This document shows positions 1 to 8,349 of a DNA stretch of 64,000 bases, piece after piece (the first letter of the stretch is position 1; each line of letters begins with the position of its first letter). Location of the stretch: the NCBI RefSeq assembly GCF_029278565.1, contig NZ_CP119559.1, forward strand, positions 1,302,001-1,366,000, given 5' to 3'. Source of the DNA: Haloarcula halophila. GTDB taxonomy: Archaea > Halobacteriota > Halobacteria > Halobacteriales > Haloarculaceae. Position numbers and translations under genes: made by a program. The notes beneath the pieces are model-generated. The model worked only from the letters and a program-made list of their open reading frames with translations. It had not been told where the DNA came from and did not search any database.

Positions 1-805
1 ACGTGATCGTACACTCGGCCGGTACCTGGTTGGTCGCCTCGCCGCCCTCGATCATCGAGGCTGTCAGGATCGGCCGCCCCAGGACGTCGTGATCGGCGGG
101 ACCGCGCTGCTCGTCGTAGCTCTCCATCGCCTGGAGCACGGGCGCGGCCGCTCGGATCGCGTTCCGCCCGCTGCCCGGGTCCGCCGCGTGGGCGCTCTCG
201 CCGTGGATGGTGACGGTCCCCTCGAACTGGCCGCGGGCGGCGGTACAGACGTCCAGCCCGGTCGGTTCGCCGACGATGAACCCGTCGGCGTCGACCGTCT
301 CGGCGAGGTGCGCCCCGCCGGTCTGTGTCGTCTCCTCGTCGATCGAGACCGCGAGCGTCACCCGCCCGTCGCCGGGGGCGACAGTGAGAAACGCCTCCAG
401 CAGCGCAGCGAGCGGCCCCTTCGCGTCACACGCGCCGCGACCACAGACCACGTCGCCGGTATCTCGCGGTTCCCGCTGGTCACCGCTCGACTGTTCCGAG
501 GCGGGGGGTCCCTCGTCCCCTTCGCCGCCGCTGCCGTCGACGGTCTCGTCGGGTCCGGGTGGCTCCGTGCGACGTTCGTAAGGGAGGTGGGGTGGGACGG
601 TGTCGATGTGGGTGTTGAGCACGAGGTGGGTTCCCGCTCCCTTCCCGCGGGTCGCGACGACGTTACCCAACTCGTCGACGGTCGGGTCGACGCCGGCCTC
701 CGTCAGCGTCTCGACGAGCAGTTCACGCATCGCATCGACGTCCTCGTGAGAGGGCGTCTCGACGGCCGCCCGGTGGAAGCTGTCGAGGTCGAACTCCCGT
801 GTCAT
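1..805 (-). CDS. dapE: M20-family peptidase, probable succinyl-diaminopimelate desuccinylase (3' end outside window)
   Basis: The minus-strand frame opens with ATG at 805 and runs off the left edge, so only about 268 residues are visible. The metal-binding motif HIDTVPPH (His66, Asp68), the GRGACDAKG segment and DEETTQTGGAH are the usual M20 zinc-site signatures. A Gly/Ser/Glu-rich insertion of about 45 residues sits between the first two motifs. The start overlaps the lysA stop (ATGA), so the two are translationally coupled. DapE removes succinate from N-succinyl-LL-diaminopimelate, which agrees with dapD, dapB, dapA and lysA next door. ArgE or another M20 deacylase is possible from motifs alone; the context favours DapE. 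Confidence 0.85.
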   Translation of the reverse strand, partial: MTREFDLDSFHRAAVETPSHEDVDAMRELLVETLTEAGVDPTVDELGNVVATRGKGAGTHLVLNTHIDTVPPHLPYERRTEPPGPDETVDGSGGEGDEGPPASEQSSGDQREPRDTGDVVCGRGACDAKGPLAALLEAFLTVAPGDGRVTLAVSIDEETTQTGGAHLAETVDADGFIVGEPTGLDVCTAARGQFEGTVTIHGESAHAADPGSGRNAIRAAAPVLQAMESYDEQRGPADHDVLGRPILTASMIEGGEATNQVPAECTIT

Positions 806-2034
806 CGTTCGACCCGCGTCACGTCCGACAGCGTCTCCCGCTCCCGGACGACTCGCGTCTCGTCGCCCTCGATGGCGACCTCCGCGGGCCGGGGCTGGGA
901 GTGGAACTGGTTCGCCAGTTCGTAGCCGTACGCGCCGGCGTTACCGATCGCCAGCAGGTCCTCCCGTTCGGGCCGGGCGACCGGCCGGTCCGTACAGAAC
1001 ACGTCGGCACTCGTACAGCACGGCCCGCCCACGGAGACAGGGTCGGCGTCCCGACCCGGCGCTGAGACGTTTCGGATCGGGTGGTAGGAGCCGAACATGG
1101 CCGGGCGGATCAGCGTCGCCAGGGAGGCGTCGACCCCCACGACGGTCGCCGCCGGCGTCTCCTTGATCGTGTTGACCGCGGTGAGGATCAGTTCGGCGTC
1201 GGCGACGACGTACCGTCCCGGTTCGAGTTTGATCTGCGCGTCGAGGTCACCCACCGCATCCCGGACCTTCTCGCCGACGACATCCATGTCGAGTGGCTCC
1301 TCGTCCTCGCGGTAGGGGACGCCAAAGCCCCCGCCGAAGTCGACGAACTCCAGGTCGTGGGACCGCTCGACGGTCCGCCCCATCTCGGCGACCTTCGCGA
1401 TGGCACGGCAGTGGTCGTCCAAGTCGTCGTGGAGGACGCCGCTGCCGGCGTGGGCGTGGATACCGACGAGGTCGAACCGGTCGTCGAGTTCCGCTGCGAG
1501 ATCGGGGACCTCGTCGTAGGGAATCCCGAACTTCGCGTCCTTGCCCGTCGCCACCTTCTCGTGGTGACCGGTACCGATACCGGGGTTGATCCGGATGGCG
1601 ACGCGGCCGTCGTATCCCCGGGCTTCGAGGCGGTCGAAGGTATCCCGCGCGCCCCCGGTGATCGTCAGTCCCGGGTGGTCGGCCGCCAGGTCGACGGCGT
1701 AATCGAGGTCGTGGTCCGGGGGGTTGACGGCGGTGTACTGGAGCGTGTCGGGATCGGCACCGGCGTCGATCGCTCGCTGGAGTTCCCCCCAGGCGGCACA
1801 CTCGATGTCCGCGCCCGTCTCCAGCAGCGTCGACAGCACCGCCCGCCCGGTGTGGGCCTTGGCGGCGTACATCACGTGGGCGTCGGGGAACGCCGCGGCG
1901 AACCGTTCGTAGTTCTCCGCGACGCGGTCGAGGTCGACGACGTACAGCGGCGTCCCGTGCTCGGCAGCGAGTCGGGACAGTCGGTCGTGATCCCAGTCCG
2001 CGAGGCGACGGACCGGCGGCGAGGGGTGACTCAT
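802..2034 (-). CDS. lysA: Diaminopimelate decarboxylase
   Basis: This 410-residue PLP enzyme converts meso-diaminopimelate to lysine, the last step of the pathway. The fold-type III signature is clear: the PLP lysine lies in VMYAAKAH near the N-terminus, HAHAGSG and the glycine-rich FGGGFG bind phosphate, and the C-terminal GGPCCTSADVF supplies the second active-site Cys. I chose ATG 2034 (MSHPSPPVRRL) because the 31 residues upstream in the frame lack family character. It ends in a 4-base overlap with dapE. The direction is opposite to the pseudokinase gene that starts about 170 bases away. Confidence 0.93.
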   Translation of the reverse strand: MSHPSPPVRRLADWDHDRLSRLAAEHGTPLYVVDLDRVAENYERFAAAFPDAHVMYAAKAHTGRAVLSTLLETGADIECAAWGELQRAIDAGADPDTLQYTAVNPPDHDLDYAVDLAADHPGLTITGGARDTFDRLEARGYDGRVAIRINPGIGTGHHEKVATGKDAKFGIPYDEVPDLAAELDDRFDLVGIHAHAGSGVLHDDLDDHCRAIAKVAEMGRTVERSHDLEFVDFGGGFGVPYREDEEPLDMDVVGEKVRDAVGDLDAQIKLEPGRYVVADAELILTAVNTIKETPAATVVGVDASLATLIRPAMFGSYHPIRNVSAPGRDADPVSVGGPCCTSADVFCTDRPVARPEREDLLAIGNAGAYGYELANQFHSQPRPAEVAIEGDETRVVRERETLSDVTRVER

Positions 2035-2126
2035 TGCACGAGACACGGCGTCGGCGAGTAACAAGGGTTCCGCTCTGGAACGGAGACACCCGTCTGCCAG
2101 CGGATTCGGACACCCTCGGCGACACA

Positions 2127-2134
2127 TACTTATC
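2127..2134 (+). promoter_or_regulatory. TATA-like element for the pseudokinase gene
   Basis: TACTTATC, followed by transcription expected near 2156. That placing makes the upstream GTG at 2152 an unlikely start and favours ATG 2203. Confidence 0.4.
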
Positions 2135-2202
2135 AGAGGGGCGATGTTACTGTGTCAAGAGCAACCGGCCGCGCGGGGGGCGCGGCCGGCACTCGTCAGG
2201 CC

Positions 2203-3573
2203 ATGCCACCGGACGTGCCACAGAAGCCACCACTGGAGATCGTCAAACAGGGACGGGTGTGGCTCGTCGAGGAGTACCGCCGGGGTGCCCGCGACGGGGA
2301 GACGTTTTCGACACACGGCGAACAGATCGACGCCGTCCGGAGCGCGAAATCGAAGATGGACGCCGACAGACACCCCTGTGCCGTCCGCTGGGACGGCCCC
2401 CGGAGCGTCAGCGAAGTGTACTGGAACCCGCTGTTCGAGTGCCTGGTCGTCGAGTACGACGACCTGGTCGACGCCTGGACCGTCGTCCCCGACGCTGGAA
2501 CCTGCGCCATGGCGGTCCACGACTCCAGGGAAGCCGCCGGAACGCACGGCAAGCAACTCCAGCGGAGCTACGATTTCAAACACCTGCACGCGTACGACCG
2601 TCGGGGCCGGACCTACGAGGAGCGGGAGCACCGGTTCCTGCGCCACGACGTGACCCGATCGGGAGTCCGGTTCCGCAAGGAAGCGATCGAGTCGGTCCCA
2701 CCGCCCGAGGCGGAAGACGATCCCGAGGAGACGGCTCCCGAGACGACCACCGACGGGACGGCGGTCGACTACGTCGGTCCCGCGAGCCCGGGACAACTGG
2801 GCGCGTCGATCCCCGACGTGACCAAAGTCGAGTTCATCGACACCGACGGTGTCGTCAACCGGTACGCGACTCCGTGGGACGGCGGGACCCGCGCCGAGAT
2901 CCTGGCGGTGTCGAGCAAGCACGGTACCGACGAGGGCGTCCAGCCGGCCTTCTCCGAGCGCCTCTCACGCTGGGAGACAGTCGACGAGAGCACCCACGTG
3001 GCGACGGTCCACGAATCCGGGACCGCGCCGACCCCGTGGGTGGCCTACCGCGTCGGGAAACACACCCTCGCCGAGATCGGGACCGACCTCCCGGTCCAGG
3101 TCCGGCTCGACGTTCTCGGTGACGTCGTCGATGCCGTCACCACCGTCGCCGACTCGTCGTTCCTGGTCTGTGGACTCTACCCGGCGAATATCCACCTGAA
3201 AGGCGGCGACAGCGGCTGGCGAGCGACGGTCTCGAACTGGGGGATCGAGTGGGCCGTCCGGGAAGCCCTGGGCGTCGACCACGGGAGCCCGTTCACCGCA
3301 CCGGAACAGCTCGACGGGCAGTTGAGACCGACAACGAGTGTCTACCAACTCGGCGCGATCGCCTACTGGCTGCTCTGTGAGACGACGCCGGTCGAGGAGA
3401 CGGCCACGGACTCGCAGGCCGCCGTTCGGACCGGACAGCTCCGGACCCCCCAGCCAGTCAGTGACGTCTCCCAGGCGGTCGAGCCGGTGTTGCGCCGGGC
3501 GCTCGCTCCCGACCCCGACGACCGGTACGGCTCGCCGATCGCGTTCTATCGGGACCTCACCGGTTCGGTCTGA
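2203..3573 (+). CDS. Protein kinase-like protein, probable pseudokinase
   Basis: This is a 456-residue soluble protein. The first half holds two similar small segments around WLVEEYRRG and WTVVPDAG that look like a haloarchaeal sensor or DUF2188-like module. The second half resembles a eukaryote-type kinase C-lobe. The catalytic-loop region reads GLYPANIHL, keeping the Asn but lacking the HRD Asp; the DFG position reads SNWG; TAPEQL keeps the APE motif; RRALAPDPDDRYGS matches the end of a kinase domain. With both catalytic Asp residues missing, phosphotransfer is unlikely. The start at 2203 fits the upstream TATA element; GTG 2152 would add 17 residues. It sits alone between lysA and dapD on the opposite strand. 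Confidence 0.7.
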   Translation: MPPDVPQKPPLEIVKQGRVWLVEEYRRGARDGETFSTHGEQIDAVRSAKSKMDADRHPCAVRWDGPRSVSEVYWNPLFECLVVEYDDLVDAWTVVPDAGTCAMAVHDSREAAGTHGKQLQRSYDFKHLHAYDRRGRTYEEREHRFLRHDVTRSGVRFRKEAIESVPPPEAEDDPEETAPETTTDGTAVDYVGPASPGQLGASIPDVTKVEFIDTDGVVNRYATPWDGGTRAEILAVSSKHGTDEGVQPAFSERLSRWETVDESTHVATVHESGTAPTPWVAYRVGKHTLAEIGTDLPVQVRLDVLGDVVDAVTTVADSSFLVCGLYPANIHLKGGDSGWRATVSNWGIEWAVREALGVDHGSPFTAPEQLDGQLRPTTSVYQLGAIAYWLLCETTPVEETATDSQAAVRTGQLRTPQPVSDVSQAVEPVLRRALAPDPDDRYGSPIAFYRDLTGSV

Positions 3574-3749
3574 ACGCCCGCTACGGCTCACTCCGTTCGC
3601 GTTCCGGTTCGAGATGCTTCGCTGCTCGCGGGTCACTCCGTTCCCCGCTGCGCTTTGTCGAGGCCTCCCTACGGTCGGCCTCGCTGTCTCCGCGAGTCGC
3701 TTCGCTCACCGCATCGCTGTCGAGGCGCTTCGCTACGCTCAGCGCCTCG
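3574..3749. repeat. Intergenic hairpin-rich CTTCGCT/CGCTCAG repeats
   Basis: This convergent spacer between the pseudokinase and dapD is built from short motifs such as CTTCGCT, CGCTCA and ACTCCGTTCGC. It contains two perfect hairpins: CGAGGCC/GGCCTCG (3659-3665 with 3677-3683) and CGAGGCGC/GCGCCTCG (3721-3728 with 3742-3749). The second abuts the dapD stop codon. Such motifs recur in haloarchaeal spacers. A role in ending transcription from both sides is inferred. Confidence 0.7.
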
Positions 3750-4589
3750 CTACTCCCGAAGCGCGTCCTCTCTCTCGGTCGCTTCCAGCGTCTCCTCCTC
3801 GACGTCGGTCGCCACGACGGCGGGCTTGTAGGCCCCGCCGTCGAAGAGGTCGTGTTCGCCGACGGAGGAGTCGACGAACCGCTGGAACGCGCGCCGTTCG
3901 GGCGGTAGCTCGCCGTAGATGACCTCGTCTTCGACGAGGTCGTACACCGGAATCCGGGGCGTCAACAGCGTGTTCTCGCCGACGATCGACCCCTCGCCGA
4001 CGACGAAGCCGCTGGTGACGCGACAGCCGGCACCCAGCGAGACGTCGTCCTCCACGATGACCGGGGCGCTCTCGACCGGTTCGAGGACGCCGCCGATCAG
4101 CGTGTTCGCGCCGAGTTTGACGTTCTCGCCGATCTGAGCACAGGAACCGACGGTGTCACACGAGTCGATCAGCGTCCCGTCGCCCACGTGGGCACCGACG
4201 TTGACGAACGAGGGCGACATCATGATGCAGTCCTCGCCGAGATACGCGCCGCGGCGGATGGTCGTCCCGTCCGGTGTGTTCCGTGTGCCACGCTCGCCGA
4301 GGTCGTCGGTGTCCCGCAACGGCAGGACGTCGTGGTAGTCGACGCCGCCGTAGGTTCGGCTCCGGGTCTCCCGGAACGCGAAGTTCAGCAGGATGCCACG
4401 TTTGACCCATTCGTTGGCCTGCCACTCGCCGTCGACCTTCTCGGCGGCCCGTACCTCACCGGCTTCCAGCGCCGCCAGGAAGGTATCGAGCGTGTCCAGT
4501 TGCGACGGTTCGACGTCTTCGATCGTCGCACCCTCTTCGTAGGCCGTCCACAGGTCCCCGATGTTCTGTTCGAGGTCTTGTCCGAGCAT
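3750..4589 (-). CDS. dapD: 2,3,4,5-tetrahydropyridine-2,6-dicarboxylate N-succinyltransferase
   Basis: This 279-residue enzyme adds succinate from succinyl-CoA to tetrahydrodipicolinate in the succinylase branch of lysine synthesis. After a helical N-terminus it shows the left-handed beta-helix hexapeptide pattern (about residues 105-220: GAYLGEDCIM, GAHVGDGTLI, VGSCAQIGENVKLGANTLI, VIVEDDVSLGAGCRV), typical of trimeric acyltransferases. The length matches bacterial DapD. It lies 54 bases downstream of dapB in the same direction, so dapA-dapB-dapD probably form one transcript. Confidence 0.93.
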   Translation of the reverse strand: MLGQDLEQNIGDLWTAYEEGATIEDVEPSQLDTLDTFLAALEAGEVRAAEKVDGEWQANEWVKRGILLNFAFRETRSRTYGGVDYHDVLPLRDTDDLGERGTRNTPDGTTIRRGAYLGEDCIMMSPSFVNVGAHVGDGTLIDSCDTVGSCAQIGENVKLGANTLIGGVLEPVESAPVIVEDDVSLGAGCRVTSGFVVGEGSIVGENTLLTPRIPVYDLVEDEVIYGELPPERRAFQRFVDSSVGEHDLFDGGAYKPAVVATDVEEETLEATEREDALRE

Positions 4590-4643
4590 CGTACCCGTCG
4601 GTACCCGCCCCGGTGGTTTAGCAGTCCCGAATATCGTCGGCGT

Positions 4644-5396
4644 TCAGGCGTCGACGACCGCGCCGAAGTCGTACCAGCCCGCGTCACGGCCGTCGAGCCA
4701 GTCCGCCGCGTCGAGTGCGCCGGCGGCGAACACGCCCCGATCCTCGGCACGGTGAGACAAGGAGAGGACCTCGTCGTTGCCCGCCAGGATCAGTTCGTGC
4801 TCGCCGCGGATATCGCCGGCCCGGCGGGCGAAGACGCCGATCTCGTCGTCCTCGCGGGGCGCGTGGCCCTCACGGCCGTAGACCGGATCGACGTCGCGCT
4901 CTTTCTGGACTGTCTCGAGGAGCGTGTTTGCGGTCCCCGAGGGGGCGTCGACCTTCCCGTTGTGGTGGGTCTCCATGAGTTCCAGATCGTAGTCGTCCAG
5001 CGTGGCGACGGCCTCGCCGACCAGTCGCTGGAGGACCTGGATGCCCTGCGAGAAGTTGGTGGCCTTCAACAGCGCCGTCCGCTCGCTGGCGTCTTTCAGG
5101 CTCGCCATCTCGTCCTCGTCGAAGCCGGTCGTCCCGACGACCAGCGCCGTGCCGGTCTCGGCACAGGCCGCCGCCAGCGGGAGCGTCGACGCCGGGATCG
5201 AGAAGTCGACAACCACGTCGACCTCGTACTCGTCGAGCGTCGCCGCGATATCGTCGCTCTCGACGACCGGAACGCCGGAGACCTCCCCGGCCTCGACATC
5301 GAACCCGACGACGACCTCCAGGCCACGGTCGGCAGCCGTCTCGATGACCGTCGTCCCCATCCGGCCGGTCGCACCGTTGACGGCGACGCGTGTCAT
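4644..5396 (-). CDS. dapB: 4-hydroxy-tetrahydrodipicolinate reductase
   Basis: This 250-residue protein reduces the dapA product to tetrahydrodipicolinate with NAD(P)H. The N-terminal Rossmann motif is VNGATGRMG (residues 7-15). VDFSIPAS and VVGTTGF contact the cofactor, and ETHHNGKVDAPSGTA carries the catalytic His-His and Lys of the family. The start overlaps the dapA stop by four bases (ATGA). Length and motif order are normal. Confidence 0.95.
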   Translation of the reverse strand: MTRVAVNGATGRMGTTVIETAADRGLEVVVGFDVEAGEVSGVPVVESDDIAATLDEYEVDVVVDFSIPASTLPLAAACAETGTALVVGTTGFDEDEMASLKDASERTALLKATNFSQGIQVLQRLVGEAVATLDDYDLELMETHHNGKVDAPSGTANTLLETVQKERDVDPVYGREGHAPREDDEIGVFARRAGDIRGEHELILAGNDEVLSLSHRAEDRGVFAAGALDAADWLDGRDAGWYDFGAVVDA

Positions 5397-6319
5397 CGCT
5401 CCGCCTCCGCGTACTCGTCTTCGAGGTCCTCGGTTTCGAGGGTGGCCAACACGTCCCGCAGGTGGTCCAGATGTTCCTCGGAGAGACGGGTGAGCGGCGA
5501 CCGGACGTGTGCCGGGCCGTAGCCGCGGATGCGCATGGCCTCCTTGACGGGGATCGGGTTGGTCTCGACGAACAGCGCGCGGAACAGCGGGCCGAGTTCG
5601 TGGTGGATCGCGCGTGCGCGCTCGTAATCCTCGGCCAGTGCCGCCCCGACCATCGCACAGGTCCGCTCGGGTTCGACGTTCGCGGCTACGGAGATACAGC
5701 CGTGGGCACCCACCGAGAGCATCGGCAGGGTCATCCCGTCGTCACCGGATAACACCGCGAACTCCTCGTCGCGCGTGCGTTCGACGATCTCCGATATCTG
5801 TCCCATGTCGCCGCTCGCGGCCTTGAACGCCGCGATGTTCTCGTGGCTCGCGAGTTCGACCGCGGTGTCGGCCTCGATGTTGCGGCCGGTGCGGGAGGGG
5901 ACGTTGTAGACGATCTGCGGACAGTCGACCTCGTCGGCGATCGTGGTGTAGTGGTCGATCAGTCCCTGCTGTTCGGGCTTGTTGTAGTACGGGGAGATCA
6001 ACAGGAGTCCGTCGGCACCGGCCTGTGCCGCCCGGCGGGACAGTGAGAGCGCCTCGCGGGTGTTGTTGCTGCCGGTGCCGGCGATGACGGGAACGTCGTC
6101 GACGGCGTCGATGACCGCCTCGACCACGTCGATGTGTTCGTCGTGGGTCATGGTGGCCGACTCGCCGGTCGAACCGACCGGGACCAGGCCGTCGACGCCT
6201 GCGGCTTCGAGTCGCTGGGCGTCTTCCTGAAGTGTCTCGTAGTCGATACTGCGCTCCTCGTCGCCGTGGAACGGCGTGCACATCGCGGGGTACACGCCGC
6301 GGAAGTCGATCGCTGTCAT
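5393..6319 (-). CDS. dapA: 4-hydroxy-tetrahydrodipicolinate synthase
   Basis: This 308-residue TIM-barrel aldolase condenses pyruvate with aspartate semialdehyde. Family motifs: GVYPAMCTPF at the N-terminus, VPVGSTGESATMTHDEH, AGTGSNNT, YYNKPEQQG, the Tyr in YNVPSRTG and the Schiff-base Lys in AAFKAASGD. ATG 6319 (MTAIDFRG) is chosen because the frame upstream is arginine/proline-rich and lacks family character. It is the first gene of the dapA-dapB-dapD set. No clear TATA box stands out in the 266-base spacer before it. Confidence 0.95.
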   Translation of the reverse strand: MTAIDFRGVYPAMCTPFHGDEERSIDYETLQEDAQRLEAAGVDGLVPVGSTGESATMTHDEHIDVVEAVIDAVDDVPVIAGTGSNNTREALSLSRRAAQAGADGLLLISPYYNKPEQQGLIDHYTTIADEVDCPQIVYNVPSRTGRNIEADTAVELASHENIAAFKAASGDMGQISEIVERTRDEEFAVLSGDDGMTLPMLSVGAHGCISVAANVEPERTCAMVGAALAEDYERARAIHHELGPLFRALFVETNPIPVKEAMRIRGYGPAHVRSPLTRLSEEHLDHLRDVLATLETEDLEDEYAEAER

Positions 6320-6557
6320 TGCTGGGGTGTCGTATCGCGTCGGGATATGTCGTCCGGTTGGCGGTGCACGGAACCGACCCGGGACGGGTGCGCCACGCCC
6401 GCCACGAGCCACTAGAAGGTGCGTTTGCGTTTCGGCAGGGAGACGGCCCGCTGGCGGGGGAGGGTCACAGACTGGTCGGTCGTGGGCCGTCGCATGAGAG
6501 AATGACAGATCGTGAGGAACTTAGCCCTTGTGTTCCCGCACGCCGCGCCCGAAAGCC

Positions 6558-6565
6558 TATTTTTA
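6558..6565 (+). promoter_or_regulatory. TATA box of the NYN-domain gene
   Basis: TATTTTTA centred about 25 bases before ATG 6586, which predicts a leaderless mRNA. Confidence 0.65.
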
Positions 6566-6585
6566 CGGGCCGGACAACCATCGGT

Positions 6586-7083
6586 ATGACAGTTTCTCAT
6601 TCTGGACAGCGCGTGACCGTCCTCGCGGACGCGCAGAACCTCTATCATACGGCACAGAGCATCTACTCGCGGAACATCGACTACTCGTCGCTGCTGGACG
6701 GTGCCGTCGACGGCCGCGAACTGACCCGCGCGATCGCCTACGTCATCCGCGCCGACTCCCCCGAGGAGGAGACGTTCTTCGAGGCACTGGACGACATCGG
6801 CTTCGAGACCCGTATCAAGGACATCAAGACATTCCAGGACGGGTCGAAGAAGGCCGACTGGGACGTGGGGATGAGCCTCGACGCGGTCACGCTGGCGAAA
6901 CACAACGACGCGGTCGTCCTCTGTACGGGCGACGGCGACTTCGCACGGCTCTGTCGGTATCTCCGTCACGAAGGCTGTCGTGTCGAGGCGATGGGCTTCG
7001 AGGAGTCCTCCTCGGAAGACCTCAAGGAGGCCGTCGATATGTTCGTCGACCTGAGCGAGGATACCGACCGGTTCCTCCTCTAG
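6586..7083 (+). CDS. NYN (LabA/PIN-like) domain protein
   Basis: This 165-residue single-domain protein has the NYN acidic pattern: VLADAQNLY near the N-terminus, KKADWDVGMSLD in the middle and LCTGDGDF before the last strand. These Asp residues match the metal-site positions of the LabA/Limkain-NYN branch of PIN-like nucleases. The family is thought to act on RNA, but the substrate here is unknown. The ATG follows a good TATA box. The stop codon overlaps the stop of the convergent gene at 7080. Confidence 0.85.
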   Translation: MTVSHSGQRVTVLADAQNLYHTAQSIYSRNIDYSSLLDGAVDGRELTRAIAYVIRADSPEEETFFEALDDIGFETRIKDIKTFQDGSKKADWDVGMSLDAVTLAKHNDAVVLCTGDGDFARLCRYLRHEGCRVEAMGFEESSSEDLKEAVDMFVDLSEDTDRFLL

Positions 7084-7262
7084 ACGGCGCGGCCGTCCTC
7101 GGAGGTGCCGACCAGAAGCGCCCCGGCGGCCAGTCCGAGCGCGGCGAGGGCTGCCGCGTACACCGGAACGTTCAGCGATATCTGTCCCGTGCCGAGAATC
7201 AGGGCACTGCTGACGATCAGCAGCAGCGCACCCAGCGCGACCTTTCGCGTGTCTGTTGCCAT
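7080..7262 (-). CDS. Small membrane protein with two predicted transmembrane helices
   Basis: This 60-residue protein starts with MATDTRKVALGALLLIV. Two hydrophobic stretches (about residues 8-25 and 30-52) end in a short polar tail, SEDGRAV. ATG 7262 lies about 30 bases after a TATA box at 7288-7295 on this strand, so this start is preferred over longer readings. The function is not recognisable. It is convergent with the NYN gene and their stops overlap by three bases. Confidence 0.65.
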   Translation of the reverse strand: MATDTRKVALGALLLIVSSALILGTGQISLNVPVYAAALAALGLAAGALLVGTSEDGRAV

Positions 7263-7287
7263 GTGGATACTCTTTGGCTTCATCCGG

Positions 7288-7295
7288 TATAAATT
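7288..7295 (-). promoter_or_regulatory. TATA box of the small membrane protein gene
   Basis: Reads AATTTATA on the minus strand, about 29 bases before ATG 7262. Confidence 0.6.
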
Positions 7296-7411
7296 TCCCC
7301 AAAACCGCCGGAGGGCTATACGATAAATCATGATAAATACCCCGAATACTGTGGGCACTTCACACGCTCGAAGACCGAAACACCGTTGTCGGCGGCCCGT
7401 CCAGGGGAACC

Positions 7412-7879
7412 ATGACCGACCGAGAGCTCCGCGGGCTCCGACGCTCTGCCGACTACCAGTTCGGCCGGGGCGCCGGGGCGACGCTGTTCACGCCGGCGGA
7501 CGATCTGGAGGTGACCCACACCTCCTCTGGCCGGCCGCGCCAGGTCCACGACGGGGACGGACGAGTGGTGACCTACGGGAACGACGGCCGCTTCAGGCTC
7601 GGGCCGGCCGGCGGTACGCGGCTCGCGGACGGCTTCGCGGCCCCGCGACACCGGGTCGTCGTCGGCGACGAGAGCGAACCGTTCGTCCGTGAGGGACGCA
7701 ACGTCTTCGCGAAGTTCGTCCAGCGGGCGGATCCGGAGTTGCGCCCCGGTGACGAGGTGCTCGTGATGCACGCCGAGGGCACCCTGCTAGCAGTCGGACG
7801 GGCGGAACTGCCCGGCGACGGCATGGGCGACTTCGAGACCGGGATGGCAGTGAAGGTCCGTCAGGGCATCGAAGGGTGA
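7412..7879 (+). CDS. PUA-domain RNA-binding protein
   Basis: This 155-residue protein carries a PUA domain in its C-terminal half (about residues 75-152). The pattern [31 protein letters not shown] and LLAVGRAEL is that of archaeosine-transglycosylase-type PUA folds that bind structured RNA. The N-terminal half is a short basic region. It lies 70 bases before NAC and just upstream of trmI, a translation/RNA neighbourhood seen in other haloarchaea. The exact RNA target is unknown. Confidence 0.85.
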   Translation: MTDRELRGLRRSADYQFGRGAGATLFTPADDLEVTHTSSGRPRQVHDGDGRVVTYGNDGRFRLGPAGGTRLADGFAAPRHRVVVGDESEPFVREGRNVFAKFVQRADPELRPGDEVLVMHAEGTLLAVGRAELPGDGMGDFETGMAVKVRQGIEG

Positions 7880-7916
7880 GGCCGCGGGCGGAATCGCTCG
7901 CGAGACGGCGGGTCGC

Positions 7917-7925
7917 TATATTTTT
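7917..7925 (+). promoter_or_regulatory. TATA box of the NAC gene
   Basis: TATATTTTT about 28 bases before ATG 7950, consistent with a leaderless transcript. Confidence 0.65.
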
Positions 7926-7949
7926 CCGACCGGAACGCGCAGTTCGGGT

Positions 7950-8348
7950 ATGTTCGGCGGAGGCGGCGGGATGAACCCGCGCAAGATGAAACAGATGATG
8001 GAACAGATGGGCATCGACATGGACGACATCGATGCCGAAGAGGTAATTATCCGTACGCCCGACGAGGAACTCGTCTTCACCGACGCGGAGGTCCAGTTGA
8101 TGGAAGCGCAGGGCCAAAAGACCTACCAAGTCGTCGGTGAACCCGAATCCCGCGAACTGGGCGCTGGCGAGACCAGCGACGCGACCGCGGAAGACGCCGA
8201 AGAGACCGAGGAGACGGGCGACGACGGCGTCGATCCCGACGACGTCGAACTCGTCGCGATGCGCGCCGGCGTCGACGAGGACACCGCCCGCGAAGCGCTC
8301 GAAGCGAACGACGGCGACCTCGCCGACGCGGTCGACCAACTGGAGTAA
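7950..8348 (+). CDS. nac: Archaeal nascent polypeptide-associated complex protein (alpha-NAC)
   Basis: This 132-residue ribosome-associated factor binds emerging chains as a homodimer. It begins with the archaeal signature [20 protein letters not shown], followed by the NAC barrel ([22 protein letters not shown]). After an acidic linker comes a C-terminal UBA domain ([19 protein letters not shown]). The length is normal. It is followed after one base by trmI, implying one transcript. Confidence 0.95.
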   Translation: MFGGGGGMNPRKMKQMMEQMGIDMDDIDAEEVIIRTPDEELVFTDAEVQLMEAQGQKTYQVVGEPESRELGAGETSDATAEDAEETEETGDDGVDPDDVELVAMRAGVDEDTAREALEANDGDLADAVDQLE

Positions 8349-8349
8349 C

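Noticed and set aside
2152-2202. GTG 2152 as start of the pseudokinase
   Set aside because: It would lie at or before the predicted transcription start, and the extra residues (SRATGRAGGAAG) look unlike the protein.
6413-6493. A 27-residue basic minus-strand ORF (starting MRRPTTDQSV) upstream of dapA
   Set aside because: Too short, no promoter or ribosome site stands out, and no conserved pattern is recognised.
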